DNA from: Bacteroidales bacterium
Lineage (GTDB): Bacteria; Bacteroidota; Bacteroidia; Bacteroidales; UBA932
Direction of reading: 5' to 3'
NCBI GenBank assembly: GCA_009774765.1
Contig: VSOK01000039.1
Span: 1-24,586 of the forward strand
Length of the DNA: 24,586 nt
Numbering within the stretch: the first letter of the stretch is position 1; each line of letters starts with the position of its first letter. This document shows positions 15,965 through 23,710 of the stretch, piece by piece. The position numbers were made by a program, and so were the translations under genes. The notes beneath the pieces were generated by a model. That model was not told where the DNA came from. It did not search any database and saw only the letters and a program-made list of their open reading frames with translations.

Positions 15965-15987
15965 GCCGCGGCAGATGCTGCTGCGGC
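15965..15987 (+). repeat. GC-rich hairpin just after receptor 1
   Basis: GCCGCGGCAG (15965-15974) pairs with CTGCTGCGGC (15978-15987), with one G-T and a 3-nt loop. No T tract follows. It may protect the 3' end of the receptor mRNA. A second small hairpin, GCCGT/ACGGC, lies near 16027-16043. Confidence 0.55.
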
Positions 15988-16078
15988 TTCCAGATTCGGA
16001 CAGAGACGGATAATGCTGTTTCGTAGGCCGTTCAGATGACGGCATACAGGTGTTGTTCGTAAAAATGTATAACAAATT

Positions 16079-16141
16079 GTGGTTCCTCTCTGTCAGGAAC
16101 CACCCGACAGGGTCGCCGTGACGGTGCCCCTGTCTTTTTTG
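16079..16141 (+). terminator. Tandem hairpins and Rho-independent terminator after receptor 1
   Basis: The first hairpin is GTGGTTCCT (16079-16087) with AGGAACCAC (16095-16103). The second is GACAGGG (16106-16112) with CCCTGTC (16128-16134), with an inner CGCCG/CGGTG stem and TTTTTT after it. The first loop contains CTGTC, which could pair with GACAG of the second stem, so the two structures may be mutually exclusive. The second hairpin is a strong terminator separating the two receptor units. Confidence 0.85.
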
Positions 16142-16150
16142 TTTGTGGAG

Positions 16151-16229
16151 ATTAAATATTTGTTACAGCACAGGCAAATGGGAGGTAAAATATTTCCATA
16201 AATCAGTTATTGTGCTATCTTTGCAGCGT
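16151..16229 (+). promoter_or_regulatory. Duplicated promoter block, copy 2 (receptor 2)
   Basis: This is a near-identical copy of 12561-12639. Its -7 box TATCTTTG is at 16216-16223, again 36 bp from the final G to the ATG at 16259. It begins directly after the receptor 1 terminator, so receptor 2 and the following lipoprotein have their own transcription start under the same control as receptor 1. Confidence 0.7.
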
Positions 16230-16258
16230 TATACATTTTTACAAACAACTAAATTACT

Positions 16259-19200
16259 ATGAAACAAGCATTTAAGCGCTTGCAGCTCTTTCTTGGGGCT
16301 GTGATTTTTATGTCTGTATCTGCTTTCGCGCAGGTCACGACATCAAGTCTTAATGGTAGCGTTCTTGATGATGCCGGAGAGCCGGTTGTCGGAGCCGCTG
16401 TTATTGCTATTCACACTTCTTCCGGAACTACTTATGCTGCTGTAGCCAACGCGGAAGGCCGTTTCTCTATCAACGGTATGCGTGCCGGCGGCCCTTATTC
16501 GGTAGAGGTTTCCTGCCTCGGCTATCAGACCATTACCTACACCGGCATCACACTTCAGCTCGCTGAGGCATATAACCTCAACGCTGTAGTCAAAGAGGAC
16601 AAGGAGATGCTTAGCGAAGCTCTTGTGGTTGCAACCCCGGCATCCAAATTTGCAACAGAGAAGACAGGTGCTGCAACCAACATCTCGAATGAGCAGATGG
16701 CATCCATGCCTACTGTGAGCAGAAGCATCACCGATGTAGCCCGCCTTTCTCCATACGGCGGTAACGGAATGAGCTTTGCCGGTTCTGACGGACGTACAGC
16801 CAATTTCACGGTTGACGGTGCGAACTTCAACAACAACTTCGGACTCAGCAGTAACCTTCCTGGAGGCGGAAGCCCTATTTCACTCGATGCTATCGAGGAG
16901 GTTCAGGTGGTTATCTCTCCATACGATGTACGCCAGACCAATTTTATCGGCGGAGGTGTAAACGCTATCACCAAATCCGGTACAAACACCTTCAAGGGTT
17001 CTGCATACGTATATCACCGCAACGAATATATGAGAGGAAACAATGTCAACGGCATTGAACTCGGAGACCGTGACAAAGACCGTTATACTACTTACGGTTT
17101 CACTCTCGGCGGTCCTATCGTGAAGAACAAGCTCTTCTTCTTCGCAAACTTCGAGTATTCTTCGATTCCTACTGTTGCCAACCGCTGGAAAGCGTCTGAG
17201 GACGGCAAACAGGATCCTGACAAATTCATCTCCCGTACCAAGCTTGACGATATGAAGAGAGTTTCTGAGTTCGTTAAAGACAAATATGGATATGATACAG
17301 GTTCGTGGACAAACTTCCCGGCTGATGAGAACAATATGAAGATTCTTGCCCGTCTGGACTGGAACATCAACAACAACAACCATCTTGCTGTACGTTACAA
17401 TTATACATTGAACCGCAGATGGAGTGCTCCGAACGCTTCTTCATCAGATGCCAAGACCCGTGCGACAGAGGCGCGTATGTCACAGTATTCAATGGCTTTC
17501 GCAAACTCGATGTACTCTCAGGACAATCTGGTACACTCTGTATCAGTCGATTTGAACAGCCGTATCAACGAGCAGCTTTCAAACCAGTTCCTTGCCACAT
17601 TCTCTAAGCTTGATGATGTCCGCGGAACCAATTCTGATCCGTTCCCTTTCATCGATATTCTTGACGGTACAGGCATTATGCCTTATATGTCTTTGGGATA
17701 TGAGCTCTTTACCTGGAACAACGGTGTGCACAACAACGTGATCAATATCAAGGATGACCTTACATATTATGTAGGCAACCACAAGATTACAGCAGGTGCA
17801 AGCTATGAATACCAGATGGCTGACAACTCATATATGAGAAACGGAACAGGATATTACCGTTACAACAGCCTTGACGATTTCTTCAACGGAGCGGTTCCTG
17901 AGACTGTCTGCCTTACATACGGATATGACGGTGAACTGAATCCTGCAGCACGCGTGCAGTTCCACAAAGCCGGCATCTATGCACAGGAGGAGTGGACTCC
18001 GAACAACAATTTCAAATTGGTTGCAGGTCTGCGTCTCGACGGACTGTTCTTTGACAACAACGACCTTATGACAAACAATGCCATCAAGGAACTTGACTAC
18101 AACGGACGTCATATCGATACAGGAAAATGGCCTTCTGCCAATATCACTGTTTCTCCGAGAATCGGTTTCACTTGGGATATCCTCGGCGACAAGAGCCTTA
18201 AGCTCCGTGGAGGTACAGGTCTGTTCTCCGGACGTCTTCCTCTCGTGTTCTTCACCAATATGCCGACCAACTCAGCAATGGTGCAGTACAACGGAAAAAT
18301 CCAGGTTGGCGATCCTAACCTCGAGCATTTCAAAGGCGGTATCATCGCCAATCCTAAGGATATGATCGCCAAATTCCACGAACTCGGCTATCCTGTTACC
18401 GTATCTCCAGAGGACGGTACTGTCTCAAAGACATTTGCCGCTGTCGACAGAAAGTTCAAGATGCCTCAGGTATGGAAGACTTCCTTGGCTCTTGACTATG
18501 CTTTCCCTACTTCTTTCCCGTTCAGCATCACAGGAGAGTTCATTTTCAACAAGACTGTCAATGGTGTCTGCATTTCTGACTGGAATGTCAAACCTGTAGA
18601 CGGATTCGCAAGATTCAACGGAGCGGACAACCGCCCTATATATCCTTCTGACTATACTTACACCGGAACTTCAGCATTTGTTCTTACCAACACAAACAAA
18701 GGTTATGGATATTCTGCAAGCGTAAGTATGAATATGCGTCCTATAGACGGACTCAGCATTATGGCGGCATATACTCACACTGTATCCAAAGAGCTTACAG
18801 GTATGCCTGGTTCTGATGCGTCTTCAGCATTCACATACATTCCTACAGTAGAAGGCCCTAACAATGTAAGGCTTCACAACTCACAGTATGTGACTCCGGA
18901 CCGTATAGTTGCGTCAATCACTCACCACGACAAGTCAGACAACCACTTCAGCCTGATCTATGAAGCGTGGAGAGGCGGATACAACTACTCTTATATGTAC
19001 GACGGTGACTTCAACGGTGACGGATACGCATACGATGCAATGTATATCCCTAAGGATGATTCAGAAATCAGATTCGTATCTGAAGATGACGCACAGCGTT
19101 ACTGGGGCTTCGCTAACAACAACAAATATCTGAGCAGCCACAAAGGTCAGTATGCAGAGGCATACAGCGAGTATTCTCCGTGGGTACACAGATTTGATTT

Positions 19201-19495
19201 CCGTTATTCACACGACTTCAAGATCAGATCCAAGAAATGTACAAACACGCTTCAGCTCAATGTTGACATCAAGAACCTTGCAAACCTCTTCAATCCTAAA
19301 TGGGGTGTAAGCAAATATATGAATCCTGTCCTCAAATCAGGCCGTATCCTCAATCACGAGTATACTGATGCGGAAGGTATTCCTGTATTCTCTACAAATG
19401 CCAAGGTCAACGCTTCAACTCCTACGTGGACTTACAATACTGCTATCGGCCAGTGCTGGTATATGCAGGTCGGAATCAAGTATATGTTCAATTAA
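16259..19495 (+). CDS. TonB-dependent receptor 2 with carboxypeptidase-regulatory-like domain
   Basis: An outer-membrane active-transport receptor powered by TonB-ExbBD. The 1078-residue product has a signal peptide (residues 1-24, cleavage at SAFA/QVTT). A carboxypeptidase-regulatory-like Ig domain follows at about 28-115 (LNGSVLDDAGEPVVGAAV, RFSINGMRAGGPYSVEV). The plug is at about 145-245 (FTVDGANFNNNFGLSSNLPG, GGGVNAITKSGTNTF), then a large beta-barrel ending IKYMFN. It is clearly paralogous to receptor 1, sharing the plug motifs SNLP.GGSPISLDA, the barrel motif FKL.AGLRL and the NVSPRIGF-like segment. The ligand is not evident from the protein itself. A BACON/OB-fold lipoprotein starts 15 nt downstream, implying co-transcription and a shared substrate. 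Confidence 0.92.
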   Translation: MKQAFKRLQLFLGAVIFMSVSAFAQVTTSSLNGSVLDDAGEPVVGAAVIAIHTSSGTTYAAVANAEGRFSINGMRAGGPYSVEVSCLGYQTITYTGITLQLAEAYNLNAVVKEDKEMLSEALVVATPASKFATEKTGAATNISNEQMASMPTVSRSITDVARLSPYGGNGMSFAGSDGRTANFTVDGANFNNNFGLSSNLPGGGSPISLDAIEEVQVVISPYDVRQTNFIGGGVNAITKSGTNTFKGSAYVYHRNEYMRGNNVNGIELGDRDKDRYTTYGFTLGGPIVKNKLFFFANFEYSSIPTVANRWKASEDGKQDPDKFISRTKLDDMKRVSEFVKDKYGYDTGSWTNFPADENNMKILARLDWNINNNNHLAVRYNYTLNRRWSAPNASSSDAKTRATEARMSQYSMAFANSMYSQDNLVHSVSVDLNSRINEQLSNQFLATFSKLDDVRGTNSDPFPFIDILDGTGIMPYMSLGYELFTWNNGVHNNVINIKDDLTYYVGNHKITAGASYEYQMADNSYMRNGTGYYRYNSLDDFFNGAVPETVCLTYGYDGELNPAARVQFHKAGIYAQEEWTPNNNFKLVAGLRLDGLFFDNNDLMTNNAIKELDYNGRHIDTGKWPSANITVSPRIGFTWDILGDKSLKLRGGTGLFSGRLPLVFFTNMPTNSAMVQYNGKIQVGDPNLEHFKGGIIANPKDMIAKFHELGYPVTVSPEDGTVSKTFAAVDRKFKMPQVWKTSLALDYAFPTSFPFSITGEFIFNKTVNGVCISDWNVKPVDGFARFNGADNRPIYPSDYTYTGTSAFVLTNTNKGYGYSASVSMNMRPIDGLSIMAAYTHTVSKELTGMPGSDASSAFTYIPTVEGPNNVRLHNSQYVTPDRIVASITHHDKSDNHFSLIYEAWRGGYNYSYMYDGDFNGDGYAYDAMYIPKDDSEIRFVSEDDAQRYWGFANNNKYLSSHKGQYAEAYSEYSPWVHRFDFRYSHDFKIRSKKCTNTLQLNVDIKNLANLFNPKWGVSKYMNPVLKSGRILNHEYTDAEGIPVFSTNAKVNASTPTWTYNTAIGQCWYMQVGIKYMFN

Positions 19496-19510
19496 TCCTG
19501 AAATAAAATT

Positions 19511-21139
19511 ATGAAATTTAGATATTTATTCGCAGCGGTATTGTCCACCGTGCTTCTGGCGGTCGGATGTACTGAGAAGTATGAAATTACTTCCCTGGAT
19601 GAAATCCAGCTGTCATCGACTCATATCTGCATACCTGCTGAAGGAGGTGATGTCAAAGTCGAGCTTACTGCAAAGACCTCGTGGGAATTCGCAAAGGTAA
19701 TCAACAGCGGTAAAAAGGATGACAACAACAAGCCAATCTATTTGCAGCTTCCTGAGTGGCTCACTGTAAGTGCCCTTGAAGGTGGCGAAGGTACTACTAC
19801 ACTGACATTCCACGCTGAGAAGGATAAGGCTGGACGTGAGACTGCCCTTGTCATCCTCGCCGGAGGCAAACAGCAGAATCTTATCGTAAGACAGGGTGAC
19901 GTGAAGGCTTCTGAAGCTACCTGCAAAGATGTGATAGAAGGTCCGGACGGAAAATCATATATTGTTGAAGGTGTCGTGACAAGCATCGCCAATACGACAT
20001 ACGGAAACTGGTATCTTGATGACGGTACTGGGGAAATCTATATCTATGGAACACTTGACAGCAATGGCGGGGAGAAGAATTTCGCAAGTCTTGGTATCGA
20101 GGTCGGCGATGTCGTGAAGGTAAAAGGTCCTAAGACTACTTACGGTTCGACAATAGAGCTCGTCAATGTTTCCGTACTGAAAATCACAAAGAGTCTTATC
20201 GGTGTGGTTGATTCAGAGGTTTCTGTCGGTGTTGAAGGAGGCGAAGTCGCAGTAAGACTCGTCAACAAAGGTTCTACTATCCTCGCTTCCGTGCCTGATG
20301 AGGCTAAGGATTGGCTGACATTGTCTTCAATCGACCTTATCAAGGGCGTTCCTACCGAGAAGGAGAAGAATCCGGCTGATACTACCTGCATCAGATATAT
20401 CGCAGCCCCTTCTACTCTGGTCGAGGCACGTACTGCCAATCTCAAGTTCTCTACGACAAGCGGAGATGCTTCAAGTGAAATTACCGTGGTTCTCACCCAG
20501 AAAGGCAATGAGCCTGAGAAATCAGACATCAAGGATGCTTTGGCAGGTGGACCTGGAGCTACAGTCAATGTACAGGGACGCGTAGCGGCTGTCTGCAACC
20601 AGGGATATGTGCTTGCTGACAATACGGGTGCAATCCTTGTCTATTACGGTAAGAACTTCACTGCTGCTGACTATAAGATAGGGACAGAATACAAGGCTGT
20701 AGGAAAGACATCCGCATACAACTTTGCTCCTCAGTTCGACAACGGTAAAGGCAACCTCTACCTTGAGTCCAAGATCAAAGACGGCTCGTTCACTTATGGA
20801 ACTCCAGTTGCTTATGACAAGGCCAAGATCGAGGCTCTGCAGGCTGAACTTCTTCCTGATGTGAGCAAGAAAGACGAGATCTTTGCTGTTGATATCCAGT
20901 ATGTCAAGCTGACGGGAACTGTCAAGGTGGACGGAAATTACTGCAACCTTATCTTTACGGATACCGAGGCTATGCAGGGTTCTTTCTATCAGCTTACTGA
21001 CGCCCAGAAAACATCTGTTGTCGCTCTGGACGGCAAAAAGGTTGAACTTTACGGATATATGACGTCTGTTTCTGTACAGAGCAAGACAACTCCTAAGTTC
21101 ATCAACGTTGTTATGACAGAGATCAAGGAGGCTGAATAA
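19511..21139 (+). CDS. Lipoprotein with BACON and OB-fold-like domains
   Basis: The 542-residue product has a lipoprotein signal with lipobox LAVGC (Cys20), so it is probably an outer-membrane lipoprotein. BACON-like beta domains are visible at about 30-125 (LPEWLTVSALEGGEGTTTLTF, LIVRQG) and 230-335 (WLTLSSIDL, VVLTQKG). Between and after them are OB-fold-like modules at about 140-225 (YIVEGVVTSI, WYLDDGTGEIYIYG, VGDVVKVKG), 340-420 (VNVQGRVAAV, YVLADNTGAILVYYG) and 435-540 (YVKLTGTVKVDG, KVELYGYMTSV). This alternation of BACON with OB/DUF5689-like domains is seen in Bacteroidota surface lipoproteins, and the OB fold often binds nucleic acid or oligosaccharide. Being 15 nt after receptor 2, it may capture ligand for it. 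Domain calls are by eye, and the exact family is unproven. Confidence 0.8.
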   Translation: MKFRYLFAAVLSTVLLAVGCTEKYEITSLDEIQLSSTHICIPAEGGDVKVELTAKTSWEFAKVINSGKKDDNNKPIYLQLPEWLTVSALEGGEGTTTLTFHAEKDKAGRETALVILAGGKQQNLIVRQGDVKASEATCKDVIEGPDGKSYIVEGVVTSIANTTYGNWYLDDGTGEIYIYGTLDSNGGEKNFASLGIEVGDVVKVKGPKTTYGSTIELVNVSVLKITKSLIGVVDSEVSVGVEGGEVAVRLVNKGSTILASVPDEAKDWLTLSSIDLIKGVPTEKEKNPADTTCIRYIAAPSTLVEARTANLKFSTTSGDASSEITVVLTQKGNEPEKSDIKDALAGGPGATVNVQGRVAAVCNQGYVLADNTGAILVYYGKNFTAADYKIGTEYKAVGKTSAYNFAPQFDNGKGNLYLESKIKDGSFTYGTPVAYDKAKIEALQAELLPDVSKKDEIFAVDIQYVKLTGTVKVDGNYCNLIFTDTEAMQGSFYQLTDAQKTSVVALDGKKVELYGYMTSVSVQSKTTPKFINVVMTEIKEAE

Positions 21140-21205
21140 TCCTGATGATTTGAGAAATTGTTTAAAATTTTTGAGAAAATTTAAACAGTTTATGATATGA
21201 TTTTG

Positions 21206-21238
21206 ACGGCTGCCCGATATTACGGACAGCCGTTTTTT
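21206..21238 (+). terminator. Rho-independent terminator after the OB-fold lipoprotein
   Basis: ACGGCTG (21206-21212) pairs with CAGCCGT (21227-21233), with an inner CCG/CGG extension and TTTTTT at the end. It closes the receptor 2-lipoprotein unit. Confidence 0.9.
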
Positions 21239-21246
21239 GAATGAAT

Positions 21247-21366
21247 GGTTCCCAATGTACAAAATATAGTTACATTGGGAACTTTGCGCTTTTATAATGA
21301 CTTAATTATTAGGCTGTTGTGAAATGATGGGTTCCCAATGTCGCATATTTTGATACATTGGGAACC
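21247..21366. repeat. Two copies of a hairpin, GGTTCCCAATGT with a 13-nt loop
   Basis: Copy 1: GTTCCCAATGT (21248-21258) with ACATTGGGAAC (21272-21282). Copy 2: GGTTCCCAATGT (21330-21341) with ACATTGGGAACC (21355-21366). Both have 13-nt loops of different, AT-rich sequence and start 83 bp apart. They lie between a terminator and the next lipoprotein gene. There is no T tract, so they are candidates for paired operators or a small mobile repeat rather than terminators. Confidence 0.75.
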
Positions 21367-21417
21367 ATTGGCTGTTAGGCGGAAACGGAGGTTTTGGCAT
21401 AAATAAAAACAGAAAAA

Positions 21418-21450
21418 TTGGCACAAATCGGAAATAGTTGGTTATATTTA
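21418..21450 (+). promoter_or_regulatory. Weak promoter candidate for the G8-tract lipoprotein
   Basis: TTG (21418-21420) and TATATTTA (21443-21450) are 22 bp apart; the -7 box misses its final G. The box sits inside an inverted repeat, GTTGGT...ACCAAC (about 21437-21455), so a repressor could cover it. The start codon is 53 bp downstream. Confidence 0.35.
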
Positions 21451-21502
21451 CCAACCAAATTAGGCAAAAAAGTAATAGTTATTAACATAAATCATTGAAA
21501 TT

Positions 21503-23635
21503 ATGAGTATTAGGAATTATTTTCTTGGTGCATTCGCAGCTTTGGCGCTTCTTGTCAGCTGTGATCCGAAAGAAGATTTGGGAGAGCCGAATCTGACTCT
21601 TGACAAAACTTCCATTGAGTTTGATTCACCTGAAGCTGCAACACAGACTTTTGTCCTCACATCGACAAGAGACTGGAAAGTAAACAGCCAATTGCCTGAA
21701 TGGCTTGGAGTAAACCCTGTATCGGGGGGGGCAGAGCCTAAAGGTACAACCATTGAGGTGACCGTAACTGCAAACAGCGGGACAGACCGCAATGCTTCTG
21801 TTACGTTCACGATCGGTACTGTCCAGAAAGAGCTTTCTGTATCCCAGAAAGGAGAAGCCGGCTCTTCTGATGACCTTATTGTCTATCACAATGACTTTGA
21901 CAAGGAAAAAGCGGAGAAAGGTGACAGCTGGTCTAAACAGACACTTGATGTAAACGAAAGCTGGAAAAATGAAAAAGGTACAGGTATCGCATCTGTTGAC
22001 TATGCTTTTGCAGCAATGACCGTGAGAAACGGTGCCGGCCTGGCCAATTCATCAAATGAAGGAAATAACTCTTCTGTTTATGCCGGTTCCGGTGTCAACA
22101 ACCTTTTCTTTGCAAAAGAAAATTATTTCCAGGTAAAGAACATCACTCTTGATGCTTCACAGAAAAATTATACCCTTTCATTCGGTGCTATAAGAAGCGT
22201 GTTCCAGGCTGCTGCCGGTGAAAGTGTCTTTGACCCTGAACAGTTCTCTGTATATATCAGCAACGACGGTTCCAAATGGGTCGAGCTTGAATATGCGTTC
22301 GCTTCCGGTTCTGCACAGGATGCAAAATGGGATATGGCATCTTCAACATTCACACTGCCTGACAATACTTCCGCGCTTTATCTTTATTTTACAACTACAG
22401 AGGCAAGCACTTACCGTATAGATGACCTTGACCTGTCTGTGGCTTCCGCAGCCGGTACTGCAATAGATTTCTCCAAAGGAACCGAAATCGGCGGTGGCGA
22501 CACACCTGATCCGGGGCCGGTAGGAACTCCAGAGGGAGATGGAACAGAGGCTTCACCGTTTAATGTCGCTGCAGCTCAGGCTAAGATAAAGACTCTTGGA
22601 GCTGATGTCGCTTCCGAAGAATTTTATATCAAAGGAATAATCTCCAATGTCAAGGAAGTCAGCACACAGTTTGGAAATGCTACTTATCATATTTCTGATG
22701 ACGGCACGACTGCAGGGCAGCTGGAAGTCTTCCGTGGATATTATATCAACGGGGAGAAATTTACTTCCGAAGACCTCATTAAGGTCGGTGACGAAGTTGT
22801 CATTTTGGGTAAACTTATAAATTACAAAGGGAATACTCCTGAAGTAAACCAAGGTAATAAGCTTATTTCAATTAATGGCAAGACAGGTGATGATATTAAA
22901 ATGTTTACCGTGTCTACAGATGCAATTAATGTTTCTGCTGATGCCGAGTCCGCTACATTCAAGGTAAACGGAAATGTAGAGTGTACTGCATCTGTGACTG
23001 AGGGAGATTTTGTGACTATATTGTACGGAGACAAAGGCAACGGTGCTGATGATGTCGTTCTTCAGCTTACAAAGAATGAGTCTACCGAAGCTGCAAGGAC
23101 AGCGAAGATTACAGTTACTACAACCGCTGATGTGCCTGTCAAATCATACGAGGTTGTCCTGACCCAGGCCAAGAAACCAGGTGAAGTGAGCGGTGGTGGA
23201 GTTGTTGATGTCCTTAATCTTGCGTTCACAGGAATGTCTGGAACGACATATAAAGACTGGTCCGGCAAGACTGCGACTTCTCCGGCTGTATATGCTGGAA
23301 ACAGTGCTGGGGACAAACAGTCCATACAGCTTCGCTCAAAGAGCAATGCAGGAATCATAACTACCGCATCCGGTGGTAAAGTCCGTAAAATTGTTGTGAC
23401 TTGGAACGAGGCTACATCAAGTACCGGAAACAGGCAGCTTGATATATATGGCAAGTCTGAGGCTTACACAGCTACATCGGATTTGTATACATCTGATAAA
23501 CAGGGAACTCTTCTTGGAAGTATCGTATGTGGAACTGACACTGAGCTGGAGATAGTAGGGGATTATGAGTTTGTTGGTATGAGGTCAAAAGACGGTGCTA
23601 TGTACTGTACTGAAATTCAGGTCGTTTGGGAATAA
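21503..23635 (+). CDS. Surface lipoprotein with BACON domains and an OB-fold-like domain; contains a G8 tract
   Basis: The 710-residue product has a lipoprotein signal (lipobox LLVSC, Cys20) followed by DPKED, an acidic stretch like the surface-export signals of Bacteroidota lipoproteins. Domains by eye: BACON at about 30-115 (LPEWLGVNPVSGG, KELSVSQKG); a beta-sandwich of unknown family at about 125-320 (VYHNDFDKEKAEKGDSW, FSVYISNDGSKWVELEY); a Gly/Pro linker near 330-350. An OB-fold-like domain follows at about 350-455 (EEFYIKGIISNV, YHISDDGT, LIKVGDEVVILGKL), then a second BACON at about 460-560, and another beta-sandwich at about 570-710 (RKIVVTWNEATSSTGNRQLDIYG). Its role may be substrate capture at the cell surface. 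It is flanked by its own promoter region and a hairpin, and the nuclease gene follows. Confidence 0.8.
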   Translation: MSIRNYFLGAFAALALLVSCDPKEDLGEPNLTLDKTSIEFDSPEAATQTFVLTSTRDWKVNSQLPEWLGVNPVSGGAEPKGTTIEVTVTANSGTDRNASVTFTIGTVQKELSVSQKGEAGSSDDLIVYHNDFDKEKAEKGDSWSKQTLDVNESWKNEKGTGIASVDYAFAAMTVRNGAGLANSSNEGNNSSVYAGSGVNNLFFAKENYFQVKNITLDASQKNYTLSFGAIRSVFQAAAGESVFDPEQFSVYISNDGSKWVELEYAFASGSAQDAKWDMASSTFTLPDNTSALYLYFTTTEASTYRIDDLDLSVASAAGTAIDFSKGTEIGGGDTPDPGPVGTPEGDGTEASPFNVAAAQAKIKTLGADVASEEFYIKGIISNVKEVSTQFGNATYHISDDGTTAGQLEVFRGYYINGEKFTSEDLIKVGDEVVILGKLINYKGNTPEVNQGNKLISINGKTGDDIKMFTVSTDAINVSADAESATFKVNGNVECTASVTEGDFVTILYGDKGNGADDVVLQLTKNESTEAARTAKITVTTTADVPVKSYEVVLTQAKKPGEVSGGGVVDVLNLAFTGMSGTTYKDWSGKTATSPAVYAGNSAGDKQSIQLRSKSNAGIITTASGGKVRKIVVTWNEATSSTGNRQLDIYGKSEAYTATSDLYTSDKQGTLLGSIVCGTDTELEIVGDYEFVGMRSKDGAMYCTEIQVVWE
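21724..21731 (+). repeat. G8 homopolymer inside the lipoprotein gene
   Basis: The tract encodes Ser74-Gly-Gly-Ala77 and is in frame here. With nine G the frame meets TAA four codons later, and with seven G it meets TGA about a dozen codons later. Either slip would leave a product of roughly 80-90 residues. Confidence 0.8.
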
Positions 23636-23660
23636 GATCAATAGGATAAACTTATACTGA

Positions 23661-23690
23661 AGGGCTGTCCGGAATTCCGGACAACCCTTT
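23661..23690 (+). terminator. Terminator-like hairpin before the nuclease gene
   Basis: TGTCCGG and CCGGACA pair around AATT, extended by AGGG/CCCT across a C-A mismatch. The tail TTTGATTAT is weakly T-rich, so some read-through into the nuclease gene (ATG 21 nt downstream) is plausible. Confidence 0.6.
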
Positions 23691-23710
23691 GATTATCTAA
23701 AGACGTTATT

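Noticed and set aside
12669..19495. SusC/SusD polysaccharide-utilization pair
   Set aside because: No SusD-like lipoprotein (about 500-600 residues, TPR-rich) and no glycan-degrading enzyme are present. The lipoproteins are beta-rich BACON/OB types, and the receptors look Oar-like.
20522..21262. Minus-strand open frame of 246 codons antisense to the OB-fold lipoprotein
   Set aside because: It is a shadow of a well-supported coding frame, extends through that gene's terminator and shows no domain of its own.
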